A DNA stretch of 64,000 nt from Symbiodolus clandestinus (GCA_038960095.1 CP152425.1:248001-312000), one strand, 5' to 3'. Positions 1 through 8,883 are shown, counted from the first letter of the stretch. Notes: generated from the letters alone by a model not told the origin. Made by a program: numbers and translations.

Positions 1-116
1 ATAGACGCTCGGTTGGCTATAAAGCGCCGAAAGGCATGTTGCCATAAGCTACGACCTTGAATTTCCAAGGTTTGCTCTACGACCGTCACATTGGAATTAA
101 GCTTATGCTGAGTCAT
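1..116 (-). CDS. oppC: Oligopeptide ABC transporter permease OppC, N-terminal part
   Basis: The first about 39 residues of OppC, one of the two inner-membrane permeases of the oligopeptide importer; the rest lies beyond the window. Read on the minus strand, the frame opens with ATG at 116 (MTQHKLNSN) and contains GRSLWQHAFRRF, which matches the cytoplasmic N-terminus of enterobacterial OppC just before the first membrane helix. A GGAGAGGGGG purine run sits a few bases upstream of the ATG and acts as ribosome binding site. It follows oppB directly, as in the usual oppABCDF operon. The product should pair with OppB in the membrane. Confidence 0.8.
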   Translation of the reverse strand, partial: MTQHKLNSNVTVVEQTLEIQGRSLWQHAFRRFIANRAS

Positions 117-132
117 GCTAACCCCCTCTCCG

Positions 133-1053
133 TTAATAGCGGATCCTGGGGTCAATCCAGGCCGATAAAATATCTACCACTGCGGTAAATAGAGTTGTTA
201 AAGTACCAACAATAACTGTTAGACTTAATACTAAAGAGTAATCACGATTCATCGCGCCATTGACAAAATGTCTACCTAGACCAGGAAGTCCAAAAACTGT
301 CTCTATAACGACTGAGCCCGTAATAACCCCAACGAACACAGGCCCTAAATAAGCCATTACCGGTAATAGAGCCGGTCGAAGGGCGTGCTTCCAAGCAATG
401 TAATACATCGGTAGACCCTTGGCTTTAGCCGTTCGAATAAAGTTGGTGTGCAAGACTTCAATCATTGAGCTGCGAGTCAAACGAGCAATCCTTGAGACAT
501 AACTGATAGCCAATGCTGTCACTGGCAATACCAGGTTTTCCCAAGATCCATTGCACCAACCTCCTGGAGGGAACCACTGAAACTCTACGGCAAAAATCAA
601 AATCATCAATGGGGCCTTGATAAAATTGGGGATCACAACTCCTATCATGGCAAACAACATCAGCCAGTGATCCACCCAACTATTTTGTTTCAAAGCCGCC
701 AAAACACCAATGCTAATGCCTAAAATAACCGCTACTCCAAAAGCCCATAATCCAATCCGCATAGAGACTGGGAAAGCTTGTTCAACTAAATCATTCACCG
801 AAAAATCTCGATACCTAAAGGAAGGACCCAAATCTCCCTTTAGCAAATTTTTCATATAACGCCCATACTGCTGATATAAAGGAGCATCTAATCCATATTT
901 TGCTTCAATATTAGCGAGTATCTGTTTTGGAAAAGCACGTTCATCGCTAAACGGATTACCGGGTGCCAAGCGCATCACAAAAAATGCGAGTGAACTCAGT
1001 ACCAGCAGGGTGGGGATGGCTTGTAAAAAACGCCGCACTGCAAAACTTAACAT
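133..1053 (-). CDS. oppB: Oligopeptide ABC transporter permease OppB
   Basis: Inner-membrane permease that forms the translocation pore for peptides delivered by OppA. The 306-residue protein starts MLSFAVRRFLQAIPTLLVL and ends AWIDPRIRY, the same length and end pattern as E. coli OppB. It has the LAPGNPF segment after helix 1, a long periplasmic loop, and the cytoplasmic EAA-type loop (SMIEVLHTNFIRTAKAKGLP) that docks on the ATPase. A GTG two codons upstream is possible, but the ATG at 1053 fits the family start and has AAGGTAGGT at good distance. It lies between oppA and oppC on the same strand. Confidence 0.95.
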   Translation of the reverse strand: MLSFAVRRFLQAIPTLLVLSSLAFFVMRLAPGNPFSDERAFPKQILANIEAKYGLDAPLYQQYGRYMKNLLKGDLGPSFRYRDFSVNDLVEQAFPVSMRIGLWAFGVAVILGISIGVLAALKQNSWVDHWLMLFAMIGVVIPNFIKAPLMILIFAVEFQWFPPGGWCNGSWENLVLPVTALAISYVSRIARLTRSSMIEVLHTNFIRTAKAKGLPMYYIAWKHALRPALLPVMAYLGPVFVGVITGSVVIETVFGLPGLGRHFVNGAMNRDYSLVLSLTVIVGTLTTLFTAVVDILSAWIDPRIRY

Positions 1054-1427
1054 AGTCACCTACCTTGTTTGGGACACAGCTTTCTACTCGATTACCTAGC
1101 TTTCCTAATCATCCTAACGAATTTTATGTGACTACCATAATAGTAATGATATTACAGGTCGACTGCAGCTTTTAATTAAGTTAACTTTTATACTACTATG
1201 GATGTTTAACATTAAAATTTAGTGATCGATGATGTTTTTATCCTAATTAATGCGTGCTAGCTTTTCTGAAAGCAAAATCAATGGTATCGATAACTCATCG
1301 TAACAACCTGACAAATTTATCAAAAATCAAAGGTACCTAAAATTCTGTTTAGGTACCTTTATTATCTAATCCTATTTTATTCGGCACCGAAAATTTAATT
1401 ATCCAGCTCAGGAGTGTAATAATAAGC
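1054..1427. other. oppA-oppB intergenic region
   Basis: A 374-base spacer within the opp operon. Apart from the perfect hairpin at 1329-1360 and the oppB ribosome binding site at its end, I see no gene or repeat. The E. coli operon also has a spacer with a stem-loop here, which lets oppA be made in excess over the membrane subunits. Confidence 0.6.
1321..1360 (-). terminator. Perfect hairpin after oppA (leaky terminator or processing stem)
   Basis: A 13-base perfect inverted repeat (AAAGGTACCTAAA, 6-base loop, TTTAGGTACCTTT) spans 1329-1360, about 70 bases after the oppA stop. In the minus-strand direction it is followed by GATTTTTG, a short T run. That suits a partial terminator or a 3'-end-protecting stem that raises oppA mRNA over oppBCDF mRNA. 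The function is inferred from position and from known opp operons. Confidence 0.6.
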
Positions 1428-3068
1428 TTATTGTTGAACCAAATAGATATCCTTAGTATGTACGATCTTCATCGGATTCTTAACACTATAGCCTTTAACA
1501 TAAGGCTGTATCAAGCGAGCCATAACATTATGGTAAAGTGGAATAATCGGGTTATCTTGGGTTAATTGAGCTTCTGCCTGTTGGTAATAGCTTTTACGCT
1601 TCAGTTCATCAAATTCGCTTAATGCTTGTTTAAGGAGCGTGGTAAATCTAGCATTTTGATAGCCAAAACGGTTACCGCTATTTGTCGGTAATAACTGGTT
1701 TAGAAAGGCAGTGGGATCATAGTAGTCACCAATCCAGTACCTTCGTGCCATTTGAAAATTCCCGGAAGCGAGATTCTCTAAATAATTTTTCCATTCTTTT
1801 CCCTCTAAGGTCACCTCAATCCCCAGCACCTTCTTCCACTGAAGGCTAATGGCCGTGGCTAACCGAGCGTTCTCTTCCATATTGTTTCCATAGGTTAAAC
1901 TAAACTTTAACGGCTTATTTTTATTGTACCCAGCCTCATGCAATAGCTGTTTTGCCAGCTTAACTCGCTTACTGTGTGGCCAGGAGGCCCAATCGGGAAC
2001 AGCAGTGGGAATGTCGCAACTCGCAGGTGTAAAATTATGCGCAATCGTATTCCACCCACCTTTCACGGTCTCAACAAGATACTTTTTATCTATGGTTAAT
2101 GCCAAAGCTTTACGGACCTTCTCATTATTAAAAGGGGGTTTACGCATATTAAATGCGTAATAGTAAGTAGCCATAGAAGGGATTTTCTGGATATGATCAG
2201 GAAGCTCCTGCTGTAGCCGTTTGAAAGCAGATGGAGGTACATCACCATAAATCATATCAATCTCACCAGAACGGTACCGCTCTATCTCTTCCTGGCTGTT
2301 GAGTGGGAGATACTTTACCTGGTCAATAACGGTCTTTCGATTATCCCAATAGCGCTGGTTACGAATTAAGTTAATGTATTCGTTAACCACCCATTTTTCC
2401 AGTTGATAAGCACCATTTCCTACATAATTCCCGGGCTGTGTCCATCGATCGCCGTGCTTTTCAAGGGTAGCTCGATGCACTGGCTTTAATACTTGATAAG
2501 CTAACATTTTTAGTAAATATGCTATCGGCTGCGATAAAGTTAATTGCAAGGTATAAGCATCAACAGCGCTGATACCTAATTGCTCGATCGATTGCTGACC
2601 TGCTATAACTTCTGCACTATTCTGTAGTCGCATCTCATGCAAATAGCTGCTGTAGGGAGAGGCTGTTTGCGGATCCGCTAAACGACGCCAGGCATAAACA
2701 AAATCTTTGGCCTGGACAGGTTCTCCATTAGACCACTTTGCCTCGGGCCGTAACCAGAAGGTCCATTGCTTTTGATCAGAGCTGCACTGCCAAGTTTTAG
2801 CAACGCCTGGAACGATTTCGCCTTGGATATCAAAAGAAACTAGTCCCTCTAGCAGATCATGCATAATGTTGGCTTCAGGCATCCCGGTCGTTTTGTGAGG
2901 ATCAAGCGATTCTACTTCGGCACTGTTGCCGCGGACTAGGTGCTGTATCGGTGCTAGCTTCACCCCTGGCGGTACTTCAGCGGCAGGCGCCCATAAAGAG
3001 CTACATAGTGTGATGGTAGCTATTGTTAATCTCATCCCTCGAGTCCGAAACATTTGTCTTATTTCCAC
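1428..3068 (-). CDS. oppA: Periplasmic oligopeptide-binding protein OppA
   Basis: Solute-binding protein (SBP family 5) that captures peptides in the periplasm and hands them to OppBCDF. The 546-residue length is close to E. coli OppA (543). A signal peptide is visible (basic MFRTRGMRL, hydrophobic stretch, cleavage near APAAE), followed by the SBP_5 core: VESLDPHKTTGMPEANIMHDLLEGL, WTFWLRPEAKWSNGEPV, and FNMRKPPFNNEKVRKAL. The frame opens with GTG at 3068, preceded by GGAGG; an in-frame ATG five codons later could instead be the start of the signal peptide. First gene of the opp operon. Confidence 0.93.
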   Translation of the reverse strand: MEIRQMFRTRGMRLTIATITLCSSLWAPAAEVPPGVKLAPIQHLVRGNSAEVESLDPHKTTGMPEANIMHDLLEGLVSFDIQGEIVPGVAKTWQCSSDQKQWTFWLRPEAKWSNGEPVQAKDFVYAWRRLADPQTASPYSSYLHEMRLQNSAEVIAGQQSIEQLGISAVDAYTLQLTLSQPIAYLLKMLAYQVLKPVHRATLEKHGDRWTQPGNYVGNGAYQLEKWVVNEYINLIRNQRYWDNRKTVIDQVKYLPLNSQEEIERYRSGEIDMIYGDVPPSAFKRLQQELPDHIQKIPSMATYYYAFNMRKPPFNNEKVRKALALTIDKKYLVETVKGGWNTIAHNFTPASCDIPTAVPDWASWPHSKRVKLAKQLLHEAGYNKNKPLKFSLTYGNNMEENARLATAISLQWKKVLGIEVTLEGKEWKNYLENLASGNFQMARRYWIGDYYDPTAFLNQLLPTNSGNRFGYQNARFTTLLKQALSEFDELKRKSYYQQAEAQLTQDNPIIPLYHNVMARLIQPYVKGYSVKNPMKIVHTKDIYLVQQ

Positions 3069-3300
3069 TCCGTAAGTCCTCCGCTAGTTTCCCGTTTACA
3101 GTACTCTATTACTGGTTATTCTAACAGAATATTTTTTATTATCCAAAACAAACCTATCCCCAATAAATCCAACACAAGGGGTTAACTTAAAAAAACATTT
3201 GACTTGATAAAGGAAAAATATTTAAAAAATATATTAATAGTTGCTATATTAGTTAATTAGTCGTAAAATAAGTTTATTAAATAACTAATTAAATGAACTT

Positions 3301-3657
3301 ATGAAATGGCTGCTTCTACTACTCAGTGTTATAGCGAATAGTGCTGCTAACCTGTTGATTAAACTATCGGTTATGCCGCCTCGGCAATTTCCCAATCTCA
3401 CTGATCCCAAAACCGCGCTGACTAACTGGCCTTTCTGGCTTGGCCTGGCACTCTATGGTGGTGCCCTACTTCTCTACACAGCAGCTTTAACGCGTCTTCC
3501 ATTAATGGTTGCCTACTCGCTGATAACTGCTGGCGCGGCCGCAACCATTTCAATAGGTTCAATTCTGCTATTCGATGAACCCTATTCTTGGAATACTATG
3601 GCTGGCTTGCTGTTAATCATCGCCGGTGCCATGCTGGTTAATATACGCCCTGCTTAA
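3301..3657 (+). CDS. Small multidrug-resistance/ArnEF-like membrane protein
   Basis: A 118-residue protein with four predicted membrane helices (about 1-20, 43-62, 66-85, 92-115), the shape of the small multidrug resistance superfamily, which includes EmrE, SugE and the ArnE/ArnF undecaprenyl-phosphate-sugar flippase subunits. NLLIKLSV in helix 1 and VAYSLITAG in helix 3 match the family. The glutamate in helix 1 that EmrE needs for proton-coupled drug export is absent (Asn at that place), so a drug pump is unlikely and an Arn-like or unknown lipid-linked role is more plausible. It stands alone; its 3' end overlaps the converging gene by 45 bases. Confidence 0.7.
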   Translation: MKWLLLLLSVIANSAANLLIKLSVMPPRQFPNLTDPKTALTNWPFWLGLALYGGALLLYTAALTRLPLMVAYSLITAGAAATISIGSILLFDEPYSWNTMAGLLLIIAGAMLVNIRPA

Positions 3658-5016
3658 TTCGGGTTTCCCCCAGTGAGATTTGAGATAAGCAACCACCGAT
3701 TGGGTTTGTGGTTCCCATAAGTAAGAGCCACTGAATAGTATGCTACCGTTCACCCCAGGAAATGACTCATTAATGGCTAATTGCCGTTTAATTTCTGGCA
3801 CACCATTAGCCTGTATCCATCCTCGATCTACCACCCTCTTTCCCTCTATTTGATAGCAAAATTCCTTACCTACTTTATAAAGAGCTACCCCAATATAAAG
3901 TTTAGTTGGGGTATCTTTAACCAACTCAGACCACCAGTTTACGATAACATCATAAGGGGCTATCAGTAACTCATGGGACCAGTAAACTTGAGGAGCAATA
4001 TAATCTAGGAGCCCTTCCCGTACCCATCGATAAGTATCTGCATACGCGGTATCATAATGGGGATTTAATACGGCTGTTTTTGAACCCCTGGGATCATCAC
4101 TTTTATTGCGCCAAACCCCTGAAGGACTAATACCAAATGTGATCTGAGGACGAATCGCTTTTATCTTTCTAGAAATTGCTTGGATCAATAGATAGGTATT
4201 ATTCCGCCGCCAATCAGCTTTGTTGGCAAACCCTTGTCCATAACGCCGGTAAGTGTCATCATCCGCTAATCGAGAGTCTTCTGCTTCATAATAAAAGTAG
4301 TCATCGAAGTGCAAGCCATCAATCGGATAGCAAGTGATCAGCTCTTCTACAATCTGCTCAATCCAATGGCGAACTGACGGTAACCCGGGATCCAACACAT
4401 AACGTTGGTGAGCTATTCGAACCCAATCAGGATTCCTAGCATAAACCGTGGTGGGACAAGCCAATAGCTCTGTGGTCGTTTCTGGCATTATGTTGGTGGA
4501 GACCCGATACGGATTCAACCAGGCATGTAACTGTAATCCACGGATATGTGCCTGCTCAATCGCATAAGCCAGCGGATCAAAGCCGGGATCTTTCCCTAAA
4601 GTTCCCGTTAAATAGCGTGACCAAGGCAATAAATTCGAACGATATAAGGCATCATCACTGGGCTTGACCTGCAATATAACGGCATTCATCCCTAATTCAA
4701 CGACTTTATCGAGCAGTTTACCTAATTCCGCCTTCTGAACAGAGACCCGTTCTTTGGGATCAAGGATAAGTTTAGAAGCTTCAGTAGGCCAGTCCATGTT
4801 ATGTACGCTGGCTATCCAAACAGCTCGAAATGAATGGTTTGTGATATCCTTCAGCTTTCTCATGCTGACCGTCGGAGTACTAACACTCGCTACCGGTTTA
4901 CTCTGCTGTTGATGACTCCTTTCCACGAGGGATACGCAGCCCACTAACGGTGGATTAACCAATAGCGCGACCAGCAGAAACCGTAATAAACTTTTTAATT
5001 TTAACACCCCTTCCAT
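3613..5016 (-). CDS. YddW-type glycosyl hydrolase-like lipoprotein (GHL10 family)
   Basis: Putative outer-membrane lipoprotein of the glycosyl hydrolase-like 10 family (E. coli YddW), thought to cleave peptidoglycan glycan chains stripped of peptides. From the ATG at 5016 the 467-residue protein has a lipoprotein signal (LVNPPLVGC), then family segments FRAVWIASVHNMDWP, ILQVKPSDDALYRS, HAWLNPYRVS, FDDYFYYEAEDSRLADD with the acidic cluster, GISPSGVWRNKSDDP and DYIAPQVYW. Its start lies 7 bases after the suhB stop. The last about 15 residues after SHWGK run past the usual family end into the 3' end of the opposite gene. No regulator visible. Confidence 0.85.
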   Translation of the reverse strand: MEGVLKLKSLLRFLLVALLVNPPLVGCVSLVERSHQQQSKPVASVSTPTVSMRKLKDITNHSFRAVWIASVHNMDWPTEASKLILDPKERVSVQKAELGKLLDKVVELGMNAVILQVKPSDDALYRSNLLPWSRYLTGTLGKDPGFDPLAYAIEQAHIRGLQLHAWLNPYRVSTNIMPETTTELLACPTTVYARNPDWVRIAHQRYVLDPGLPSVRHWIEQIVEELITCYPIDGLHFDDYFYYEAEDSRLADDDTYRRYGQGFANKADWRRNNTYLLIQAISRKIKAIRPQITFGISPSGVWRNKSDDPRGSKTAVLNPHYDTAYADTYRWVREGLLDYIAPQVYWSHELLIAPYDVIVNWWSELVKDTPTKLYIGVALYKVGKEFCYQIEGKRVVDRGWIQANGVPEIKRQLAINESFPGVNGSILFSGSYLWEPQTQSVVAYLKSHWGKPELSRAYINQHGTGDD

Positions 5017-5023
5017 CGAATTA

Positions 5024-5812
5024 TTAACTGGCGCGCAACTGTTGCAGAAGAGGTTTAAGCAACTTAGCGGGTGCGGCCACCATCTCTTTGGCACCTGTCC
5101 AATGTGGAGAACCGCTGCCATCCGTCACCAAACCACCCGCTTCACTGATCAATAAAGCACCGGCTGCTGCCATCCAATCCGGTAATCCATTAGCCCAGAA
5201 CCCATCTAACCGACCGGCAGCCACATAAGCTAAATCTAGCAAGGAACAGCCACTACAACGAACCAAGGCCCCCTGTCGTAATAGCTTGGTTAACTGTGCT
5301 AGAGCAGTCGCCTGCAATGATTCCTCATGTTCTGATAATGGCGTCGCCAAAAGCTTACCCCTCAGTGATTGACTATAGGCTGGAATACGCAAGCGGTAGC
5401 CATTGAGTTGAACACCAACACCGCGAGCTGCAGTAAATAGTTCATTACGCAGGGGATCATAAATGGCTAGGAATTCAGGTGAAGCTTTGACTAGGATAGC
5501 AATTGCCTGTGCACAGTGCGGTAATTGGTGAGTAAAATTGATTCTACCGGCTAGCGGCTCAACCACCCACTGCACATTCTCTGTTTCTACCCCTTCCAAC
5601 CGTTCCCCAGTGCTAGCAATGATTTTATGTTGAGGATAGGAGCGCTGGATCCCTGATATTATCAGCTGGGTAATGGTTCGCTCTATCGGCAAAATCTCTT
5701 TGGGATCAACCACCGAAGACCATGCTAATTGCGATTGCTGCTCATAAGCTTGTACCATAACTTGTCCTGCTTTACGTAAGGTACGCACGGCAATATTGAG
5801 CATCGGATGCAT
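5024..5812 (-). CDS. suhB: SuhB, inositol-monophosphatase fold with metal ligands lost
   Basis: The N-terminus MHPMLNIAVRTLRKAG, the segment YDPLRNELFTAARGVGVQLNGYRLR and DLAYVAAGRLDGF identify E. coli-type SuhB (262 residues against 267). In E. coli SuhB acts as inositol monophosphatase and, separately, binds NusA in the rRNA antitermination complex. Here the phosphatase motifs are changed: the EES metal loop reads IASTGE (65-70), DPLDGT reads EPLAGR (85-90), and PWD reads PDWM (211-214), so all main Mg2+ ligands are missing. The fold and surface appear kept. I infer a protein retained for the RNA-polymerase role only. Confidence 0.9.
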   Translation of the reverse strand: MHPMLNIAVRTLRKAGQVMVQAYEQQSQLAWSSVVDPKEILPIERTITQLIISGIQRSYPQHKIIASTGERLEGVETENVQWVVEPLAGRINFTHQLPHCAQAIAILVKASPEFLAIYDPLRNELFTAARGVGVQLNGYRLRIPAYSQSLRGKLLATPLSEHEESLQATALAQLTKLLRQGALVRCSGCSLLDLAYVAAGRLDGFWANGLPDWMAAAGALLISEAGGLVTDGSGSPHWTGAKEMVAAPAKLLKPLLQQLRAS

Positions 5813-5859
5813 GCTAGAGACCTTCTATAGCAATGAAAGAACCATGTTTAAGGGCGCCT

Positions 5860-5868
5860 ATTATAGCA
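5860..5868 (-). promoter_or_regulatory. Extended -10 promoter for suhB
   Basis: Read on the minus strand, TGCTATAAT gives a consensus -10 hexamer with the extended TGn element, 48 bases before the suhB ATG. No good -35 hexamer is seen 16-18 bases upstream, which is typical of extended -10 promoters. The transcript would cover suhB and the GHL10 gene. Called from sequence only. Confidence 0.55.
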
Positions 5869-6040
5869 AAAGGCCATCGGAAAACCTAATCGCTGGCTGC
5901 TACTGTACTGGAATGCATACGCTCTCATCCTAAGTGATTGCTCTGTATTCTCCAATATTTTATGCTGGCAGATCATTGGCATACAGAGCATCTAGGTTAC
6001 TCTGTGATCCGCATCTCCCTGTTGAGGCTAGCTTTCCAGG

Positions 6041-6760
6041 TTATGATGACGCTGAAAGGCTTGGGACTGGCTCTATCGACTGCTGTATCTGTTGCAAAGC
6101 GGCCGCTGGATCAAAAGCTTGGGTAATCGGCCGCCCAATGACCAAATAATCAGCGCCATTAGCGACTGCTTGCGCAGGGGTCATCAATCGACGTTGATCT
6201 TGTGCTGCCACATTGTGTGGGCGGATCCCGGGAGTCACTAATATAAAACGGTCACCTAACCTTGCTTTAAGCTGTTTTGCCTCTTGCGCAGAACACACAA
6301 CGCCAGACATCCCGCTCTGCTGCGCTAGATTTGCTAAGCGATCCACTTGTTGAGAAACGGTTCCTACCATGCCTAATGGTCGTAGATCGCTATCCTGGAG
6401 ACTCGTTAACACCGTAACCGCTATCAATAGCGGTGCACGTTCTCGGCCTTGAAGTGCAGCCACCGCCGCTCGTAGCATAGCTTCTCCGCCCCCTGCATGC
6501 AGTGTCAGCATCCATACTCCGCAATCAGCCGCAGCGATCACAGCCTGAGCTACAGTATGCGGAATATCGTGAAATTTGAGATCGAGAAAAATTTCAAATC
6601 CTCGGCTCTGTAACTGCTGTATCAAAGCTGGACCATATTGAGTAAACAGAGCTTTGCCCACCTTGAGGCGGCATTGGCGTGGATCCAGTTGGTCAATAAT
6701 CTTAAATAAGTCGTTCTCTTTGACCAGTTCTAGAGCAACGATAATTTGAGGATTTAGCAT
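6041..6760 (-). CDS. pyrF: Orotidine 5'-phosphate decarboxylase
   Basis: Catalyses the last step of de novo UMP synthesis, OMP to UMP. The 239-residue (beta/alpha)8 protein shows the signature LDLKFHDIPHT, carrying the catalytic Lys-Asp network, with VALELVKE at the start and LVTPGIRP plus YLVIGRPIT as the phosphate-binding end of the barrel. It starts directly at MLNPQIIVALE, a few residues shorter than E. coli PyrF at the N-terminus. It lies downstream of ihfB, separated by a terminator, so it probably has its own promoter. Confidence 0.96.
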   Translation of the reverse strand: MLNPQIIVALELVKENDLFKIIDQLDPRQCRLKVGKALFTQYGPALIQQLQSRGFEIFLDLKFHDIPHTVAQAVIAAADCGVWMLTLHAGGGEAMLRAAVAALQGRERAPLLIAVTVLTSLQDSDLRPLGMVGTVSQQVDRLANLAQQSGMSGVVCSAQEAKQLKARLGDRFILVTPGIRPHNVAAQDQRRLMTPAQAVANGADYLVIGRPITQAFDPAAALQQIQQSIEPVPSLSASS

Positions 6761-6792
6761 TTTAATATCACTCGCTATCCTACCGGGTTAAT

Positions 6793-6819
6793 AAAAAAAA
6801 GTGGCACCCGTAGGTGCCA
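6793..6819 (-). terminator. Rho-independent terminator after ihfB
   Basis: On the minus strand TGGCACC, a four-base TACG loop, and GGTGCCA are followed by C and eight T residues. It lies 15 bases after the ihfB stop codon and should end the cmk-rpsA-ihfB transcript. Confidence 0.85.
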
Positions 6820-6833
6820 TTTTAAATCACTCA

Positions 6834-7124
6834 TTAGCGAGAATTATTCACTCGCGCCCTTAATTCTCTACCTGGTTTAAAATGAGGAACACATTTAGCC
6901 CTTAAATTGACCTTTTCGCCAGTTTTTGGATTACGCCCGATGCGTGCAGAACGATAATGCAAAGAGATACTACCAAAACCCCGTACCTCAATGCGTTCTC
7001 CGTTTGCTAAGGTTACTACCATCTGCTCTAATAATTCCTTAACAAGCCTTTCTATGGTCTTCCCACGTAAATGCCCTTGTTGATCAGCCAGTTTTTCAAT
7101 TAACTCAGACTTAGTCACGAACAT
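6834..7124 (-). CDS. ihfB: Integration host factor subunit beta
   Basis: DNA-bending nucleoid protein that works as a heterodimer with IhfA in recombination, replication and transcription. The 96 residues match IHF-beta throughout: TKSELIEKLADQQ, GERIEVRGFGSISLHYR and the beta-arm region GRNPKTGEKV, ending in PHFKPGRELR. The start is uncertain by two codons: ATG TTC GTG ACT AAG, where E. coli begins at the position of GTG; GAGG fits the ATG better. It follows rpsA, the standard enterobacterial arrangement, and ends in a strong terminator. Confidence 0.95.
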   Translation of the reverse strand: MFVTKSELIEKLADQQGHLRGKTIERLVKELLEQMVVTLANGERIEVRGFGSISLHYRSARIGRNPKTGEKVNLRAKCVPHFKPGRELRARVNNSR

Positions 7125-7179
7125 GCCTCATAAGCTAGTCAAACTAGGCATAATATTAAAGAGCGTCAGTACCCGTTCT

Positions 7180-8883
7180 CTATTGCTTGCCTTTGGCAGC
7201 ACGAAAAGCCTCTGACATCGCATCAGCAAATACTGACTTATTCGTAGGTTCATTCTCCGAAGCACTCTGTTTGCTATCGCTTTCATCCTTGATTTTCAGG
7301 GTCAAAGTAACAACACGGTTCTTACGATCAACGCCGCTGTATTGAGTTTTTAACTCGCTACCGACTGTATAATCCATGGAATCTCTGTCAAGAGTAAAAG
7401 CAGTGATGCTGCCTGATTCATCAGTCGCAGACAATTTTACTTCCGCAGCCGATAAACGCCCAACCACCCCTTCGCTCAAATTTAAGGTGATCTGCTTGGC
7501 ATCAATAGTAGCGATGGTACCGTTGATCCACTCTCCTTTCTTAATATCTGACAAGAAGCGGTTGAATGGATCATCTGAAAGCTGCTTGATACCCAAAGAA
7601 ATGCGCTCACGTTCTACATCAACCTGCAGCAACATCGCTTCAATCTCATCGCCCTTCTTATAATGAGTCACTGCTTCTTCTCCAGGCAGATCCCATGAAA
7701 TATCTGATAGATGGACTAGTCCATCTATATTGCCCGGTAATCCGATAAAAATCCCAAAGTCAGTGATCGATTTGACTTTGCCCTGAATCCGACAATTTTT
7801 CTGATAAGTGTCATTGAAATGCTGCCAAGGATTACCTTTGCACTGCTTTAACCCTAAGGAAATACGCCGGCGATCTTCGTCAATATCTAAGATCATCACT
7901 TCGATTGTCTCACCGATACTAACAACCTTAGAGGGATGAATATTTTTATTAGTCCAATCCATCTCAGAGACGTGCACTAACCCTTCCACTCCCTCTTCAA
8001 TTTCCGCAAAACAACCATAATCGGTTAAATTAGTAACTTTCCCAGTTATCTTAGAGTGAATCGGGCAACGCTTAGCAATGGCTATCCAAGGATCTTCACC
8101 GAGCTGCTTTAATCCTAGAGAGACACGATTGCGATCGCGATCAAATTTTAAAACCTTTACCCGTATCTCTTCACCAACAGCAACACATTCATGAGGATCT
8201 TTAACACGTTTCCATGCCATATCGGTAATATGAAGCAATCCATCAACTCCCCCTAGATCAATAAAGGCACCATAATCAGTTAGATTTTTAACAATGCCTT
8301 TAACAACCATACCCTCTTGCAAGCTATCTAGCAGCTGACTACGCTCAACGTTTCCTTCAGCTTCTAAAACAGCTCGGCGGGATACCACCACATTATTACG
8401 CTTCGGATCGAACTTGATAACTTTAAATTCCAGCTCTTTGCCCTCTAAGTGGCTAGTATCGCGGATTGGCCTCAGTTCTATCAAGGATCCAGGGAGAAAA
8501 GCACGAATACCATCTAACTCAACAGTAAATCCGCCTTTTACCTTACCACTGATTAACCCAGTAATAACCGTTGATTGCTCATAAGATTGCGCTAGCTTTG
8601 CCCAGGTTTCATGACGTTTAGCTTTTTCACGAGATAATTGAGTCTCTCCAAAACCATCTTCGATAGCATCAAGCACGACATCAACTTCATCACCGACGCC
8701 TACTTCTAACTCTCCATGACTATCCCGAAACTGTTCAATAGGAATAATCGATTCCGATTTAAGCCCGGCATCAACAATAACGCCGCCTTTAACAATAGCC
8801 GTTACGACACCACGAACGACTGCTCCGGGGCGTTTAAATTCTTCTAATGAGTCTTGAAAGAGTTGTGCAAAAGAGGTTGCCAT
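7180..8883 (-). CDS. rpsA: 30S ribosomal protein S1
   Basis: Binds mRNA leaders on the 30S subunit and unfolds them for initiation. The 567-residue protein has the six S1/OB repeats of enterobacterial S1: two N-terminal ribosome-binding repeats (about 20-175, with GLKSESIIP and FTVELDGIRAFLPGSL), then four RNA-binding repeats with the markers LTDYGAFIDLGGVDGLLHITD, LTDYGCFAEIEEGVEGLVHVSE and ITDFGIFIGL. The C-terminal repeat (about 450-530) is more divergent. The ATG at 8883 (MATSFAQLF) fits the family better than a GTG two codons upstream. No Shine-Dalgarno run is seen before it, as in other rpsA genes whose leaders are read through structure and autoregulated by S1. Confidence 0.97.
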   Translation of the reverse strand: MATSFAQLFQDSLEEFKRPGAVVRGVVTAIVKGGVIVDAGLKSESIIPIEQFRDSHGELEVGVGDEVDVVLDAIEDGFGETQLSREKAKRHETWAKLAQSYEQSTVITGLISGKVKGGFTVELDGIRAFLPGSLIELRPIRDTSHLEGKELEFKVIKFDPKRNNVVVSRRAVLEAEGNVERSQLLDSLQEGMVVKGIVKNLTDYGAFIDLGGVDGLLHITDMAWKRVKDPHECVAVGEEIRVKVLKFDRDRNRVSLGLKQLGEDPWIAIAKRCPIHSKITGKVTNLTDYGCFAEIEEGVEGLVHVSEMDWTNKNIHPSKVVSIGETIEVMILDIDEDRRRISLGLKQCKGNPWQHFNDTYQKNCRIQGKVKSITDFGIFIGLPGNIDGLVHLSDISWDLPGEEAVTHYKKGDEIEAMLLQVDVERERISLGIKQLSDDPFNRFLSDIKKGEWINGTIATIDAKQITLNLSEGVVGRLSAAEVKLSATDESGSITAFTLDRDSMDYTVGSELKTQYSGVDRKNRVVTLTLKIKDESDSKQSASENEPTNKSVFADAMSEAFRAAKGKQ

